Below, piece by piece: positions 21,680-29,282 of a DNA stretch of 64,000 nucleotides. How positions within the stretch are numbered: position 1 is the stretch's first letter; each line of letters opens with the position of its first letter. The stretch spans positions 1-64,000 of the forward strand of contig NZ_NRSK01000016.1 in assembly GCF_016584115.1 (NCBI RefSeq), written 5' to 3'. Below the pieces are notes generated by a model. It was not told the origin of the DNA. It worked only from the letters and a program-made list of their open reading frames with translations, and searched no databases. Source of the stretch: Ectothiorhodospira mobilis. GTDB taxonomy: Bacteria > Pseudomonadota > Gammaproteobacteria > Ectothiorhodospirales > Ectothiorhodospiraceae. A program made the position numbers and the translations under genes.

Positions 21680-22192
21680 ATGAAACCAAGCAAGATCATG
21701 ACTGCGATCGCAACGACTGCACTGATGACCGGATGCGCAAGCATCGTTGGTGAGAAAAATCAGATGGTGACCATCAATAGTGCTCCAAGCAATGCAGCAG
21801 TGGTCATCAAAGATGAGAATATGCAGAAAGTGTATTCTGGTACGACTCCTGCAACATTGCAATTACGCAAATCCGATGGCAGTTACTTTGGAGGTAAAAC
21901 CTACACAGTAGAGCTCTCCAAAGAAGGGTATGAAACCCGCACCATGATGATCAACTCCACACCTAATGGATGGTATCTTGCCGGTAATTTGGTTTTTGGG
22001 GGATTGATCGGTTGGTTGATTGTCGATCCAATGACTGGTGCGATGTACAACCTCACTCCAGATAAAATTAATGCATCACTAGGGGAGGGTGTAGCAATGA
22101 ATGGAGACGGTCATCCGGACATTACGCTGGTTTTGATTGAAGATGTGCCGATGAATATGCGTGAAGAAATGGAGTATATTGGAAAGATTTAA
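21680..22192 (+). CDS. Lipoprotein with PEGA-like region
   Basis: A 170-aa predicted lipoprotein. The signal peptide MKPSKIMTAIATTALMTGC ends in the lipobox LMTGC (lipidated Cys19). The middle (VTINSAPSNAAVVIKD, then PATLQLRKSDG and YTVELSKEGYETRTM) looks like a PEGA-type beta fold. A hydrophobic stretch follows (WYLAGNLVFGGLIGWLIVDP) before NLTPDKINASL, a pattern seen in many small bacterial lipoproteins. Codon use is AT-rich, unlike the core genes on either side, consistent with acquisition. Function is unknown. Confidence 0.85.
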   Translation: MKPSKIMTAIATTALMTGCASIVGEKNQMVTINSAPSNAAVVIKDENMQKVYSGTTPATLQLRKSDGSYFGGKTYTVELSKEGYETRTMMINSTPNGWYLAGNLVFGGLIGWLIVDPMTGAMYNLTPDKINASLGEGVAMNGDGHPDITLVLIEDVPMNMREEMEYIGKI

Positions 22193-22217
22193 GGGAACCT
22201 CGATCAATGAGTTCCCT
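22192..22217 (+). terminator. Hairpin directly after the lipoprotein gene
   Basis: AGGGAAC (22192-22198) and GTTCCCT (22211-22217) form a 7-bp stem at the stop codon of the preceding gene. There is no T run, so this is a weak terminator candidate. Confidence 0.4.
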
Positions 22218-22394
22218 GTCCTCAAATCGCTCATGCCCGTTCGGGATCATGGATTCATAGCCCATGAACGTGCATGGGGATCTGAACCGGGCGGTTATAC
22301 GGGTACCCGGGAGAGGTGATGGTGAGGCGGTTGCACCCCTCACCATGGCCCTGGATAGGTCATCCTCCTCATGCGGCCACCCCCTGCAGGTAGG

Positions 22395-22419
22395 TGTTGG
22401 GTCTCGCCTGATTGTATAC
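22395..22419. repeat. IS481-type terminal inverted repeat (right end of remnant copy)
   Basis: This 25-bp end starts with TGTTGGGTCTCGCC. Its reverse complement recurs at 24610-24634 with one mismatch. IS481-family ends characteristically begin TGT. Confidence 0.7.
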
Positions 22420-22562
22420 ACGTTTTCGGAATAAATCGGGGCGGTTATGTTGCCACGCCTTGAGCGTTTCCACCGGGGTGCGATGCCCCAACGCCTTTTG
22501 GCCGATGTGATGGTTGTACAGGCGCTGGTAGTCCCTGAGCGTGTCGTCCAGATGCTGTCCGG
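22395..22562 (-). pseudogene. C-terminal fragment of an IS481-type transposase
   Basis: On the reverse strand the residues DYQRLYNHHIGQKALGHRTP, then VETLKAW and RKRVYNQARPNT, match the last ~55 residues of the complete transposase at 23503-24531, with scattered differences at the DNA level. Nucleotide similarity stops abruptly at CTGTCCGG (22562; equivalent position near 23710). The remnant begins at an intact IS end (22395, TGTTGGGTCTCGCC). It is therefore the right end of a second, diverged copy of the same IS, deleted for its remainder. The open frame extends to 22369 and 22584 only by chance. Confidence 0.88.
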
Positions 22563-22709
22563 GGCTCAACCTTCGGCTTCGCAAGCGGCTCGGATACCGG
22601 GCCCCGATCGAGGTCTTGGTGGGCTCTTTACAGCGGCAGCGCGCCGCATGATGGGGCGTTGCGGTTATTGGTTGAATTCAGGCACAAAAAAAATCATAAG
22701 GAAGCTTCT

Positions 22710-23480
22710 ATGACTCTCACCGTTCGCGATTTCCTTCTTGTCTTTTTTCTGTTCCTCCCGCTGGCAGGCTGCAACAGCAGTAGCTCGGATGATTCGTCTA
22801 CGAACGTTGACGTATCTGGCTTTTACACCGGCATATCGAGTGATGAGTTTGGAACGCGCACTTTCGAGGTTCTCGCTTATGACGGCGAACTCAAAGCGTT
22901 CAGTTTAGAGGGAGGATTGCTTTACGACGGATCTTACTGGGTATCTGGCGAAGATGTCACCACGGATGTCGTTGGTTGGGAGATCGGGGGCACACGACCG
23001 TTCGCGAGATTTGAGGGAAGTGGAACCGCGTCAGGTGGCAATGAGATCAACTTGACCTTTTCACCGATAAGTGGCGATGGCGGAACGGGATCGCTTTCCG
23101 TTGAGAGGGTTCCTGAATCAAGCATTAATCTGACAAATGAGGCGATTGCCGGAGTTTATTCCTACACTGTGGAAGGTGTTTTGTTTGAGCTGGTAATTAA
23201 TGTTGATGGTAGCTTCCAGGGAGGTGACAGTCTTGGTTGCGCTTTTCGAGGCCAGATGACGATTCCTGAGCGGGATCTCAATATTCTGCAGGTCGAGTCT
23301 GAAGACATCAGCGGTGTTTGTTTCGGCGACCGTGAAATGTCAGGTCTGGCGGTCATGACGACGAACTTGACGGATCAGGTTGGGTTAGACGGAATCGTCT
23401 TCGTTGTGAGTGGGGCTACCAGCATCTTCCTCGATGTGATTCCCCGAACGACCGATGTTGGAAATTTCGACATGGATTAG
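22710..23480 (+). CDS. Hypothetical lipoprotein lying between two IS481 sequences
   Basis: A 256-aa predicted lipoprotein. ATG 22710 is placed behind ATAAGGAAG and yields a signal peptide with lipobox LPLAGC (Cys at about residue 22), then a Ser/Asp-rich linker (NSSSSDDSSTN). The mature part has two similar halves: one with SGFYTGISSDEFGTRTFEVL, and one beginning near IAGVYSYTVEGVLFELVINV. Both look like all-beta 'variable' outer-membrane-associated domains. Composition is more AT-rich than the core genome. I do not recognise a family. Confidence 0.75.
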   Translation: MTLTVRDFLLVFFLFLPLAGCNSSSSDDSSTNVDVSGFYTGISSDEFGTRTFEVLAYDGELKAFSLEGGLLYDGSYWVSGEDVTTDVVGWEIGGTRPFARFEGSGTASGGNEINLTFSPISGDGGTGSLSVERVPESSINLTNEAIAGVYSYTVEGVLFELVINVDGSFQGGDSLGCAFRGQMTIPERDLNILQVESEDISGVCFGDREMSGLAVMTTNLTDQVGLDGIVFVVSGATSIFLDVIPRTTDVGNFDMD

Positions 23481-23502
23481 TATTAACCCGGCAATCAAAT
23501 AG

Positions 23503-24531
23503 CTACGCTGCTGCGTACTGAATTGCCTTGGCTTGGAAATAGCTCTCAGGTCTCGCCTGATTGTATACGCGTTTTCGAAATAGATCGGGGCGGTCCTGTT
23601 GCCAGGCCTTGAGGGTTTCCACCGGGGTGCGATGCCCCAGCGCCTTCTGGCCGATGTGATGGTTATACAGGCGCTGGTAGTCCCTGAACGTGTCGTCCAG
23701 ATGCTGTCCGGAGTCCAAGTGCCGGGTGCGCAGCAGGTCGGCGATGCGCCCGTTGAAGCGCTCGACCATCCCGTTGGTCTGGGGCCGCTTGGGACGGATC
23801 AGACGGTGCTCGATGTCATGCTCGGCACACACCTGGTCGAACGGATGGCGCCCGGTCGGCTTCCGTTCTCCGGTCGTCGTGAAGCGATCCGTGAACTCCT
23901 TGCCGTTGTCGGTGACCACGTGGGTGATACAAAAGGGCGCCTGCTGGAGCAGTTTCTTCAGAAAGCCCCTCGCTGCCTCGGCGGTCTTCGAGCGCCGTAC
24001 CTTAAGATAGACCCAGCGCGACGTGCGGTCGATGGCTACGAACAGGTAGCCGCGCGAGGGCTGGTCGGCCATCTGCGGCAGGTACTTCACATCCACATGG
24101 ACAAAGCCTGGGACGTACTCCCGAAACGGCTTGTGCCCCGGCTCCACGGGCTCTGTGGCCTGTTCACGCTTGAGCGCCTGAAGGTTGCCCACCCCGTGCC
24201 GACGCAGGCAGCGGTCCACCGAGGCGCGCGTGAGATCCGGGTTCAGGAATTCCCGGGCGACGATCAGCAGATTATCCAGCGACAGCAGGGCCACTTCACG
24301 CACCTGCACGACGATCGCCTCCTGCTCCGGCGTCAGGGTCGTGTGCAGGGTCTGGGGGCAGTGCGAGCGGTCTTCCACCTCCGTACGCCGGCGGCGCCAC
24401 TTGCGCACCGTTGCACGGGTGATGCTGTACCGCCGCGCCAGCTCCGGATCACTGACGCTGGGCGGTGCTTCCTGGAGCTCACGCCGGATCTGGGGGGTCG
24501 TTCGCGCGTTGGAATGAAGGGTACTCGCCAT
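23503..24531 (-). CDS. IS481-family transposase
   Basis: A DDE transposase of 342 aa from the ATG at 24531 (upstream in-frame starts exist). An N-terminal HTH (SVSDPELARRYSITRATVRK) precedes the rve-type catalytic core: VHVDVKYLP (first Asp, about residue 130), VVTDNGKEFTDRF (second Asp) and GMVERFNGRIADL (Glu). All three acidic residues are present, so it could be active. The coding frame passes through the IS right end at 23568-23544 and takes its last ~14 residues (YFQAKAIQYAAA) and its stop from flanking DNA. Confidence 0.93.
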   Translation of the reverse strand: MASTLHSNARTTPQIRRELQEAPPSVSDPELARRYSITRATVRKWRRRRTEVEDRSHCPQTLHTTLTPEQEAIVVQVREVALLSLDNLLIVAREFLNPDLTRASVDRCLRRHGVGNLQALKREQATEPVEPGHKPFREYVPGFVHVDVKYLPQMADQPSRGYLFVAIDRTSRWVYLKVRRSKTAEAARGFLKKLLQQAPFCITHVVTDNGKEFTDRFTTTGERKPTGRHPFDQVCAEHDIEHRLIRPKRPQTNGMVERFNGRIADLLRTRHLDSGQHLDDTFRDYQRLYNHHIGQKALGHRTPVETLKAWQQDRPDLFRKRVYNQARPESYFQAKAIQYAAA

Positions 24532-24634
24532 GAGGTCAGTCCTGCGTTGGATCATCGGCCACAATACTCAACCACTCCCGCGCATGAAACAGGGGGGCCT
24601 TATCATGCGGTATACAATCAAGCGAGACCCAACA
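23544..24634 (-). mobile_element. Complete IS481-type insertion sequence (~1.09 kb)
   Basis: The element is bounded by a left end at 24610-24634 and a right end at about 23544-23568. The ends share 20 bp of near-perfect inverted identity, but the outermost right bases have diverged (TCTCAG in place of TGTTGG). It encodes one DDE transposase. The size fits IS481. No target-site duplication can be recognised in the flanks. A second copy survives only as its right end at 22395-22562, in the same orientation. Confidence 0.75.
24610..24634. repeat. IS481-type terminal inverted repeat (left end of complete copy)
   Basis: Reverse complement of the end at 22395-22419 with one mismatch (position 24621). 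It lies 79 bp upstream of the transposase start codon. Confidence 0.7.
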
Positions 24635-24662
24635 CGTAGATAAGCAGAAGCTGCTCGTTGTC

Positions 24663-24971
24663 TTGGAAGCTTTCGAAGTTCTCTATAACGCGCGAACGAC
24701 GAAGAATGAAGAAGACTATTACCTCGGTAACCTCATTGGAACTGGGAACTTTGAGGGTACATACGAAGAAATGCATGGCACTGTGCCCCAGGCAATCGAC
24801 CGAACTCGATCGTTTATCGGGAAGTCTTATGCCATGTACAGCCACCAAGGAGAAATCATCGCTAGGAACCTTTTGAACGTGCTAAGGAAGGAGAATTTCA
24901 CATCGGATTCTGTTGAACTCCTTGCCCCATACAAGGGGGCTCTCGAAGATATTTCCCAGGGAAATATATAA
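24663..24971 (+). CDS. Small hypothetical ORF abutting the IS (possibly 5'-truncated)
   Basis: A 102-codon frame, the first candidate start being TTG 24663; there is no ribosome site. The reading frame is open upstream right into the IS end at 24634, so the true N-terminus may have been removed by the IS. The predicted product is hydrophilic and mixed alpha/beta (GTGNFEGTYEEMHGTVPQAI ... GEIIARNLLNVLRKENFTSD) with AT-rich codon use. No known family is recognised. It may be a remnant rather than a working gene. Confidence 0.4.
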   Translation: MEAFEVLYNARTTKNEEDYYLGNLIGTGNFEGTYEEMHGTVPQAIDRTRSFIGKSYAMYSHQGEIIARNLLNVLRKENFTSDSVELLAPYKGALEDISQGNI

Positions 24972-25020
24972 AGGGATCCTCGAAAAATTTAAGGCCCCCT
25001 GAATTCACATAATAAGAGCA

Positions 25021-25095
25021 ACGCCTGAACGGATAGAGGGTGGGTCAGCTACCGCCGTAGAATGGGTGGCTCTCACCCTAAACCCATTCAGGCGT
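25021..25095. repeat. REP-like imperfect palindrome upstream of the RAYT gene
   Basis: Outer arms ACGCCTGAA (25021-25029) and TTCAGGCGT (25087-25095) are perfect complements. Inside them AGGGTG (25037-25042) pairs with CACCCT (25074-25079), and CTAC/GTAG form an apical stem around 25049-25060. A structured site about 100 bp before a Y1 REP-associated transposase is what these enzymes recognise, so this is the probable cognate REP. That link is inferred. Confidence 0.55.
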
Positions 25096-25200
25096 ACCGA
25101 TGAGGCACTACTGGCGAACATAAAAGGACACCCACCTATCTTGCACCCCTCTCCACCCTGAACTACGTTTGAAGGGTACGCCCAAGGAAGGAGCCCAACC

Positions 25201-25845
25201 ATGACCCGTCCCCGATCCGAGCAGGTCTGCGTGACGGATACCCCCTGGTACCATGTGGTCTCCCGCTGCGTGCGGCGCGCCTTCCTGTGTGGGGAGGACC
25301 GGTTTACGGGACGGAATTTCGACTACCGGCGGGGATGGATTGAGGCCCGGATGCGGCAGTTGTCTGCGGTGTTCGACGTGGATGTGGCGGCTTACGCGGT
25401 CATGAGCAACCACTACCACATCGTGTTGCGCCTGGATCCGGGTCGCGCCGAGTCCTGGACGGAGGAGGAGGAGGTGCTGCGGCGCTGGACGGCGCTGTTC
25501 ACCGGCCCGATGTTGGTGCGGCGCTTTCTGGATGCGCGGCAACGCCCCGCCATGACCGTGGCCGAGCGGGATTGGGTGCGGGAATGGGCCGAGACCTACC
25601 GTGCGCGACTGGTGGACCTGTCCTGGTACATGCGTGTGCTCAACGAGACCATCGCCCGTCAGGCCAACGCCGAGAACGGCGTGAAAGGGCGCTTTTGCGA
25701 GGGCCGTTTCAAGAGCCAGATCCTGCTGGATGGGGGCACCATCATTCACACCTCCCGGCGGGGCGGACTCGATTGGCTCCGTGGCTGCCGCGCTGCCCCG
25801 GCGGCCACGGAGCCGCCGCCGGGGCCCGCCGTTCAGCCGGCGTGA
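25201..25845 (+). CDS. REP-associated tyrosine transposase (RAYT), C-terminally truncated
   Basis: A Y1/HUH single-strand transposase of the TnpA_REP group. The opening TPWYHVVSRCVRRAFLCGED, the HUH motif in AVMSNHYHIVLRLD (about residues 62-75) and the catalytic Tyr helix WYMRVLNETIARQANAENG (about 142-160) are intact. After GRFCEGRFKSQILLD (about residue 178) the normal continuation (the ACMAYVDLNPIRAG region) is replaced by unrelated GGTIIHTSRRGG-type residues and a Pro-rich end. It is 214 aa instead of the ~300 expected. The 3' end converges with, and overlaps by 13 bp, the MBL hydrolase gene. Probably inactive. Confidence 0.85.
   Translation: MTRPRSEQVCVTDTPWYHVVSRCVRRAFLCGEDRFTGRNFDYRRGWIEARMRQLSAVFDVDVAAYAVMSNHYHIVLRLDPGRAESWTEEEEVLRRWTALFTGPMLVRRFLDARQRPAMTVAERDWVREWAETYRARLVDLSWYMRVLNETIARQANAENGVKGRFCEGRFKSQILLDGGTIIHTSRRGGLDWLRGCRAAPAATEPPPGPAVQPA
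25775..25814. terminator. Strong hairpin in the broken end of the RAYT gene
   Basis: GGCTCCGTGGC (25775-25785) and GCCACGGAGCC (25804-25814) are a perfect 11-bp inverted repeat with an 18-nt loop. It lies between two convergent genes and could act as a terminator for either, though there is no T tract. Confidence 0.45.
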
Positions 25846-26783
25846 TCCAACCAGAACTCCAATCCCTGGACGTTGAGCTCCACATCCATCCCCACCAGCT
25901 CCCGTACCCGTGCCTCGGGCAGGGTGCAGCCGTGGGCCTGCAGGCGTTCCATGAGCAGGGCCATCATGCCCTCCACCAGGGCACCGTGGCGGGTCTCGCC
26001 ATCGTTGGCGTGCTCCCGGGCCAGGGCCACGAAGGCATCGATCATCTCATGCTGCTCCCGGCGCAGGCGCTCCAGATCCCCCACACGCCCGTAGTGGGTC
26101 AGATACATGAAGTCCAGCCCCCGGTCCACCAGACGGTCCACCGAGGCATGCAGGGCCTCGGGGTCGAACTGCACGGGGGTGGTGGTGGGGAAGGCGAAGG
26201 CCCCGCGCTCGGTATCGAACTCCCGGTAGGAGAGGCCGAAGGTGTCGCCGCTGAAGATGCCCCGTCCCTTTTCATCCACGATGGAGAAGTGATGTTTGGC
26301 ATGCCCCGGGGTGTCCAGGAAGGCCAGGGTGCGGCCATTGAGCTGGATGCTGTCCCCATCACCGGCCTGGATCACCCGCTCCTCGGGCACCGGCAGCAGG
26401 GGGCCGAACATGCGGTCCATGGCCTCCTCCCCATAGACCGCCGCCGCCCCGGCGCGCAGCTTGGAGGGATCGATCATGTGCCGTGCCCCGCGGGGATGGA
26501 TCACCAGCCGGGCCTGGGGCAACTGCTCCATGAGCACCCCCACGCCCCCGGCATGGTCCAGGTGCACATGGGTGGGGATGACATAGTCCACCTGGTCGCG
26601 GCCGATGCCCTTCTCCTCCAGCACCTGCAACAGCCCCGGTACGGAATGGGCCGTGCCTGCCTCGACGAAGGCCGCCCGATCCCCCTCCCGGATCAGGTAA
26701 CAGGCGGCCAGCCCCGGACGCTGGATTTCCGCATCGATGACGGTGATGCCATGGTCGAGATCCTGGTAATGCACTGGGCTCAT
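25833..26783 (-). CDS. MBL-fold metallo-hydrolase
   Basis: A 316-aa metallo-beta-lactamase-fold enzyme. ATG 26783 sits behind AAGGAGACC, giving a start MSPVHYQDLDHG. The metal motif THVHLDHAGG (HxHxDH) lies near residue 78, followed by TPGHAKHHFSIVDE and FSGDTFGL (metal ligands). The C-terminal half (HEMIDAFVALAREHANDGE) is helical, as in the glyoxalase-II-like/YcbL-related group. The substrate cannot be told. It is divergent from the haem-protein gene, with a 185-bp shared upstream region. Confidence 0.9.
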   Translation of the reverse strand: MSPVHYQDLDHGITVIDAEIQRPGLAACYLIREGDRAAFVEAGTAHSVPGLLQVLEEKGIGRDQVDYVIPTHVHLDHAGGVGVLMEQLPQARLVIHPRGARHMIDPSKLRAGAAAVYGEEAMDRMFGPLLPVPEERVIQAGDGDSIQLNGRTLAFLDTPGHAKHHFSIVDEKGRGIFSGDTFGLSYREFDTERGAFAFPTTTPVQFDPEALHASVDRLVDRGLDFMYLTHYGRVGDLERLRREQHEMIDAFVALAREHANDGETRHGALVEGMMALLMERLQAHGCTLPEARVRELVGMDVELNVQGLEFWLDHAG

Positions 26784-26968
26784 GGGGTCTCCTTCGGGTT
26801 GTGGGGGAATGCATTCCTGAGTGAAACGCCATGATAACCCCTGGGCGGGGGAATGGGGGGCAGGGTGCAGGTATGGGACACCCACGTAATCCCCCCGGTG
26901 CATACCTTGACCCATGCCGATCTGCGCTATGCTCGTGCATACGGACATGCAGACAAGGAGCCACACAC

Positions 26969-27559
26969 ATGAAGCGCAACGCCCAAACGCGATCCGCTAT
27001 CCTGCTGTTCCTTGCGGTGTTCGCCGCCGGTGCCCAGGCGGACGAGGGGGATCCGCGGCAGTATGTGGGGGAGGCGCGTGATATCGCCCAGGAGTTTGCC
27101 GCTCGGCTCAAGGGGGAGCTGGAGTCGGCCCTGGAGGAGGGAGGCGCGAGCCAGGCCATCGGCGTCTGCGGTGCGGCCGCGCCGGCCATCGGGGCGCGGC
27201 TTGGCAAGGAGACTGGCTGGGCCGTCGGCCGCACGGCGTTGCGGGTCCGTAACCCCCGCAACGCCCCGGACAGCCGGGAGCGGGCGGTGATGACATCCTT
27301 CCAGCAGCAGCATGCCGAGGGGGTTGAGCTCCAGGGTATGGAGCGCATCGGGATCGTGGAGGAGGGCGGCCTGCGCTATGTGCACTACATGAAGCCGATC
27401 CCCACCCAGGAGGTCTGCCTGACCTGCCATGGAGGTGACGTCAAGGGCCCCATCCAGCAGGCGCTCGCCGAGCGCTATCCGGCCGATGCGGCCACCGGCT
27501 TCCGGGAGGGGGAGATGCGCGGCGCCTTCACCTTCATCAAGCCGCTGGAGGGCCGTTAG
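26969..27559 (+). CDS. Exported Tll0287/DUF3365-type c-type haem protein
   Basis: A 196-aa secreted protein. ATG 26969 follows AAGGAG and gives a signal peptide ending ...FAAGAQA. The core is a DUF3365/Tll0287-like sensor fold (AIGVCGAAAPAIGARLGKET; VGRTALRVRNPRNAPD), with one c-type haem site CLTCHGG at about residues 150-156. A TTGACC/TATGCT pair with 15-bp spacing (26907-26933) is a weak promoter candidate. A redox- or gas-sensing periplasmic role is expected for the family. No kinase or cyclase partner is adjacent. Confidence 0.88.
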   Translation: MKRNAQTRSAILLFLAVFAAGAQADEGDPRQYVGEARDIAQEFAARLKGELESALEEGGASQAIGVCGAAAPAIGARLGKETGWAVGRTALRVRNPRNAPDSRERAVMTSFQQQHAEGVELQGMERIGIVEEGGLRYVHYMKPIPTQEVCLTCHGGDVKGPIQQALAERYPADAATGFREGEMRGAFTFIKPLEGR

Positions 27560-27670
27560 CCGCGCACCGGAAGGCATCCCCATCCGGAGCGGGAAACACA
27601 AGTGAGAGAAATAGGGTCTGTCCCCTTTTTGCGGTGGCCGCTCTGAACAGGGGCAACCCCGGGAACGCAG

Positions 27671-27698
27671 ACGGCCGCCCCTCGGGGCGGCCGTTTTT
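27671..27698 (+). terminator. Rho-independent terminator downstream of the haem-protein gene
   Basis: CGGCCGCCCC and GGGGCGGCCG form a 10-bp stem with a TC-type loop, followed by TTTTTCTTT. It sits between the haem-protein gene and the convergent prpD. Confidence 0.88.
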
Positions 27699-27727
27699 CT
27701 TTCCGGATCGGTTCCGCGCAGGGCGGA

Positions 27728-29176
27728 TCAGATCATGAAACGGTCCACGAACTCGTGCACCGGGGTGGCCGTGAGGCGGTCGGCGTCCTTGCACAGGGCA
27801 TAGATGCCTTCGGCCTGGCGGGCGGGGAAGCGGGAGCGCAGGGCGCTGTCGAACTTGCGCTCCAGCACGGGGATGCCCTCGGCGCGGCGGCGGCGGTGGC
27901 CGATGGGGTATTCGATCTCCACCTTCTCGGTCTTGCTGCCGTCCTTGAAGAAGATCTGGATGGCGTTGGCGATGGAGCGCTTCTCCGGGTCCAGGTAGTC
28001 CCTGGAGTAGCGGGGGTCCTCGTTGACGCGCATCTTCTCGCGCAGGGCGTCGATGCGGGGGTCGGCGGCCACGTCGTCGTTGTAGTGGCGGGCGGTGAGT
28101 TCACCGAAGATCAGGGGCACGGCCACCATGTACTGCAGGCAGTGGTCGCGGTCGGCGTAGTTGTGCAGCGGGCCGTCCTTGCTGATGATGCGCACGGCCG
28201 AGTCCTGGGTGGTGAGTTCGATGTGGTCGATCTCGTCCAGGCGGTCCTTCACCTGCTCGTGCAGGATCAGGGCGCATTCCACGGCGGTCTGGGCGTGGAA
28301 TTCGGCGGGGAAGCTGATCTTGAACAGGACGTTTTCCATGACGTAGCTGCCGTAGCCCTGGGGGAAGCGGAACTTCTCGCCCTTGAAGAGCACGTCGTAG
28401 AAGCCCCACTGGGGGGCGGTGAGGACGCTGGGCAGGCCCATCTCGCCCTTCATCACCATCATGGCCAGGCGCACGGCGCGGCCGCAGGCGTCCCCGGCGG
28501 CCCAGGACTTGCGCGAGCCGGTGTTGGGGGCGTGGCGGTAGGTGCGCAGGGACTGGCCGTCCACGAAGGCCTGGGAGACGGCGTCGATCACCTGGTCGCG
28601 GTCGGCGCCCATCATGTGGGCGGCCACGGCGGCGGAGGCCACCTTCACCAGCACCACATGATCCAGGCCCACGCGGTTGAAGCTGTTCTCCAGGGCCAGT
28701 ACGCCCTGGATCTCATGGGCCTTGACCATGTAGTGCAGCACCTGGCCCATGGTCATGGGTTCCTTGCCCTCGGCCACGGCCTTGCGGCTGAGGTGATCGG
28801 CCACGGCCAGGATGGCCCCCAGGTTGTCCGAGGGGTGGCCCCATTCGGCGGCCAGCCAGGTGTCGTTGAAGTCCAGCCAGCGCACCAGGGTGCCGATGTT
28901 GAAGGCCCCCTGGACCGGGTCCAGCTGGAACGGGGTGCCGGGCACGCGGGTGCCGTTGGGCACCATGGTGCCGGGGACGACGGGGCCCAGGTGCTTGGTG
29001 CACTCGGGGTACTGCAGGGCCATCATGGCGCAGGCCAGGGAGTCCATGAGGCAGTTGCGGGCCGTGTCCAGGGCCTCGGCGGAGTCGATCTCGTGGCCGC
29101 AGACATAGTCGGCGATGGCCACCAGTTCCTGATCGGGTTCGGGACGCACGTTGGCGTCAGCGGTATGTCCACCCAT
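27728..29176 (-). CDS. prpD: 2-Methylcitrate dehydratase
   Basis: Dehydrates 2-methylcitrate to 2-methyl-cis-aconitate in the methylcitrate cycle for propionyl-CoA. The protein is 482 aa (E. coli 483) and belongs to the MmgE/PrpD family. Characteristic segments are [21 protein letters not shown] near residue 98, then [20 protein letters not shown] and EFHAQTAVE. It is last of the minus-strand run prpB-prpC-prpD, 106 bp after prpC. No acnD/prpF pair is present, so the iron-independent PrpD route is used. Confidence 0.97.
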   Translation of the reverse strand: MGGHTADANVRPEPDQELVAIADYVCGHEIDSAEALDTARNCLMDSLACAMMALQYPECTKHLGPVVPGTMVPNGTRVPGTPFQLDPVQGAFNIGTLVRWLDFNDTWLAAEWGHPSDNLGAILAVADHLSRKAVAEGKEPMTMGQVLHYMVKAHEIQGVLALENSFNRVGLDHVVLVKVASAAVAAHMMGADRDQVIDAVSQAFVDGQSLRTYRHAPNTGSRKSWAAGDACGRAVRLAMMVMKGEMGLPSVLTAPQWGFYDVLFKGEKFRFPQGYGSYVMENVLFKISFPAEFHAQTAVECALILHEQVKDRLDEIDHIELTTQDSAVRIISKDGPLHNYADRDHCLQYMVAVPLIFGELTARHYNDDVAADPRIDALREKMRVNEDPRYSRDYLDPEKRSIANAIQIFFKDGSKTEKVEIEYPIGHRRRRAEGIPVLERKFDSALRSRFPARQAEGIYALCKDADRLTATPVHEFVDRFMI

Positions 29177-29282
29177 GGGCGGGTTCTCCTGTGGTCATTG
29201 GGATGCGGGGCCCGCCGCGGCCCGGGGCCGCGGCGGGTGGGTGTTGTGCGGGCGGGGCGGGCCCCCGCCCGCTGCGGGCGCC

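Noticed and set aside
21466-21744. Reverse frame of 92 codons with a hydrophobic N-terminus
   Set aside because: It runs antisense over the start of a convincing lipoprotein gene and its apparent TM is the complement of that region.
22563-22678. Integron attC-like site (GCTCAAC ... GTTGAAT) in front of the island lipoprotein gene
   Set aside because: Only loose matches to the 7-bp core sites; the arms between them do not pair as attC requires, and there is no integrase or second site.
25021-25095. A Rho-independent terminator for the small ORF at 24663-24971
   Set aside because: The stem is long, interrupted and lacks a T tract; its nested arms fit a REP-type structure better.
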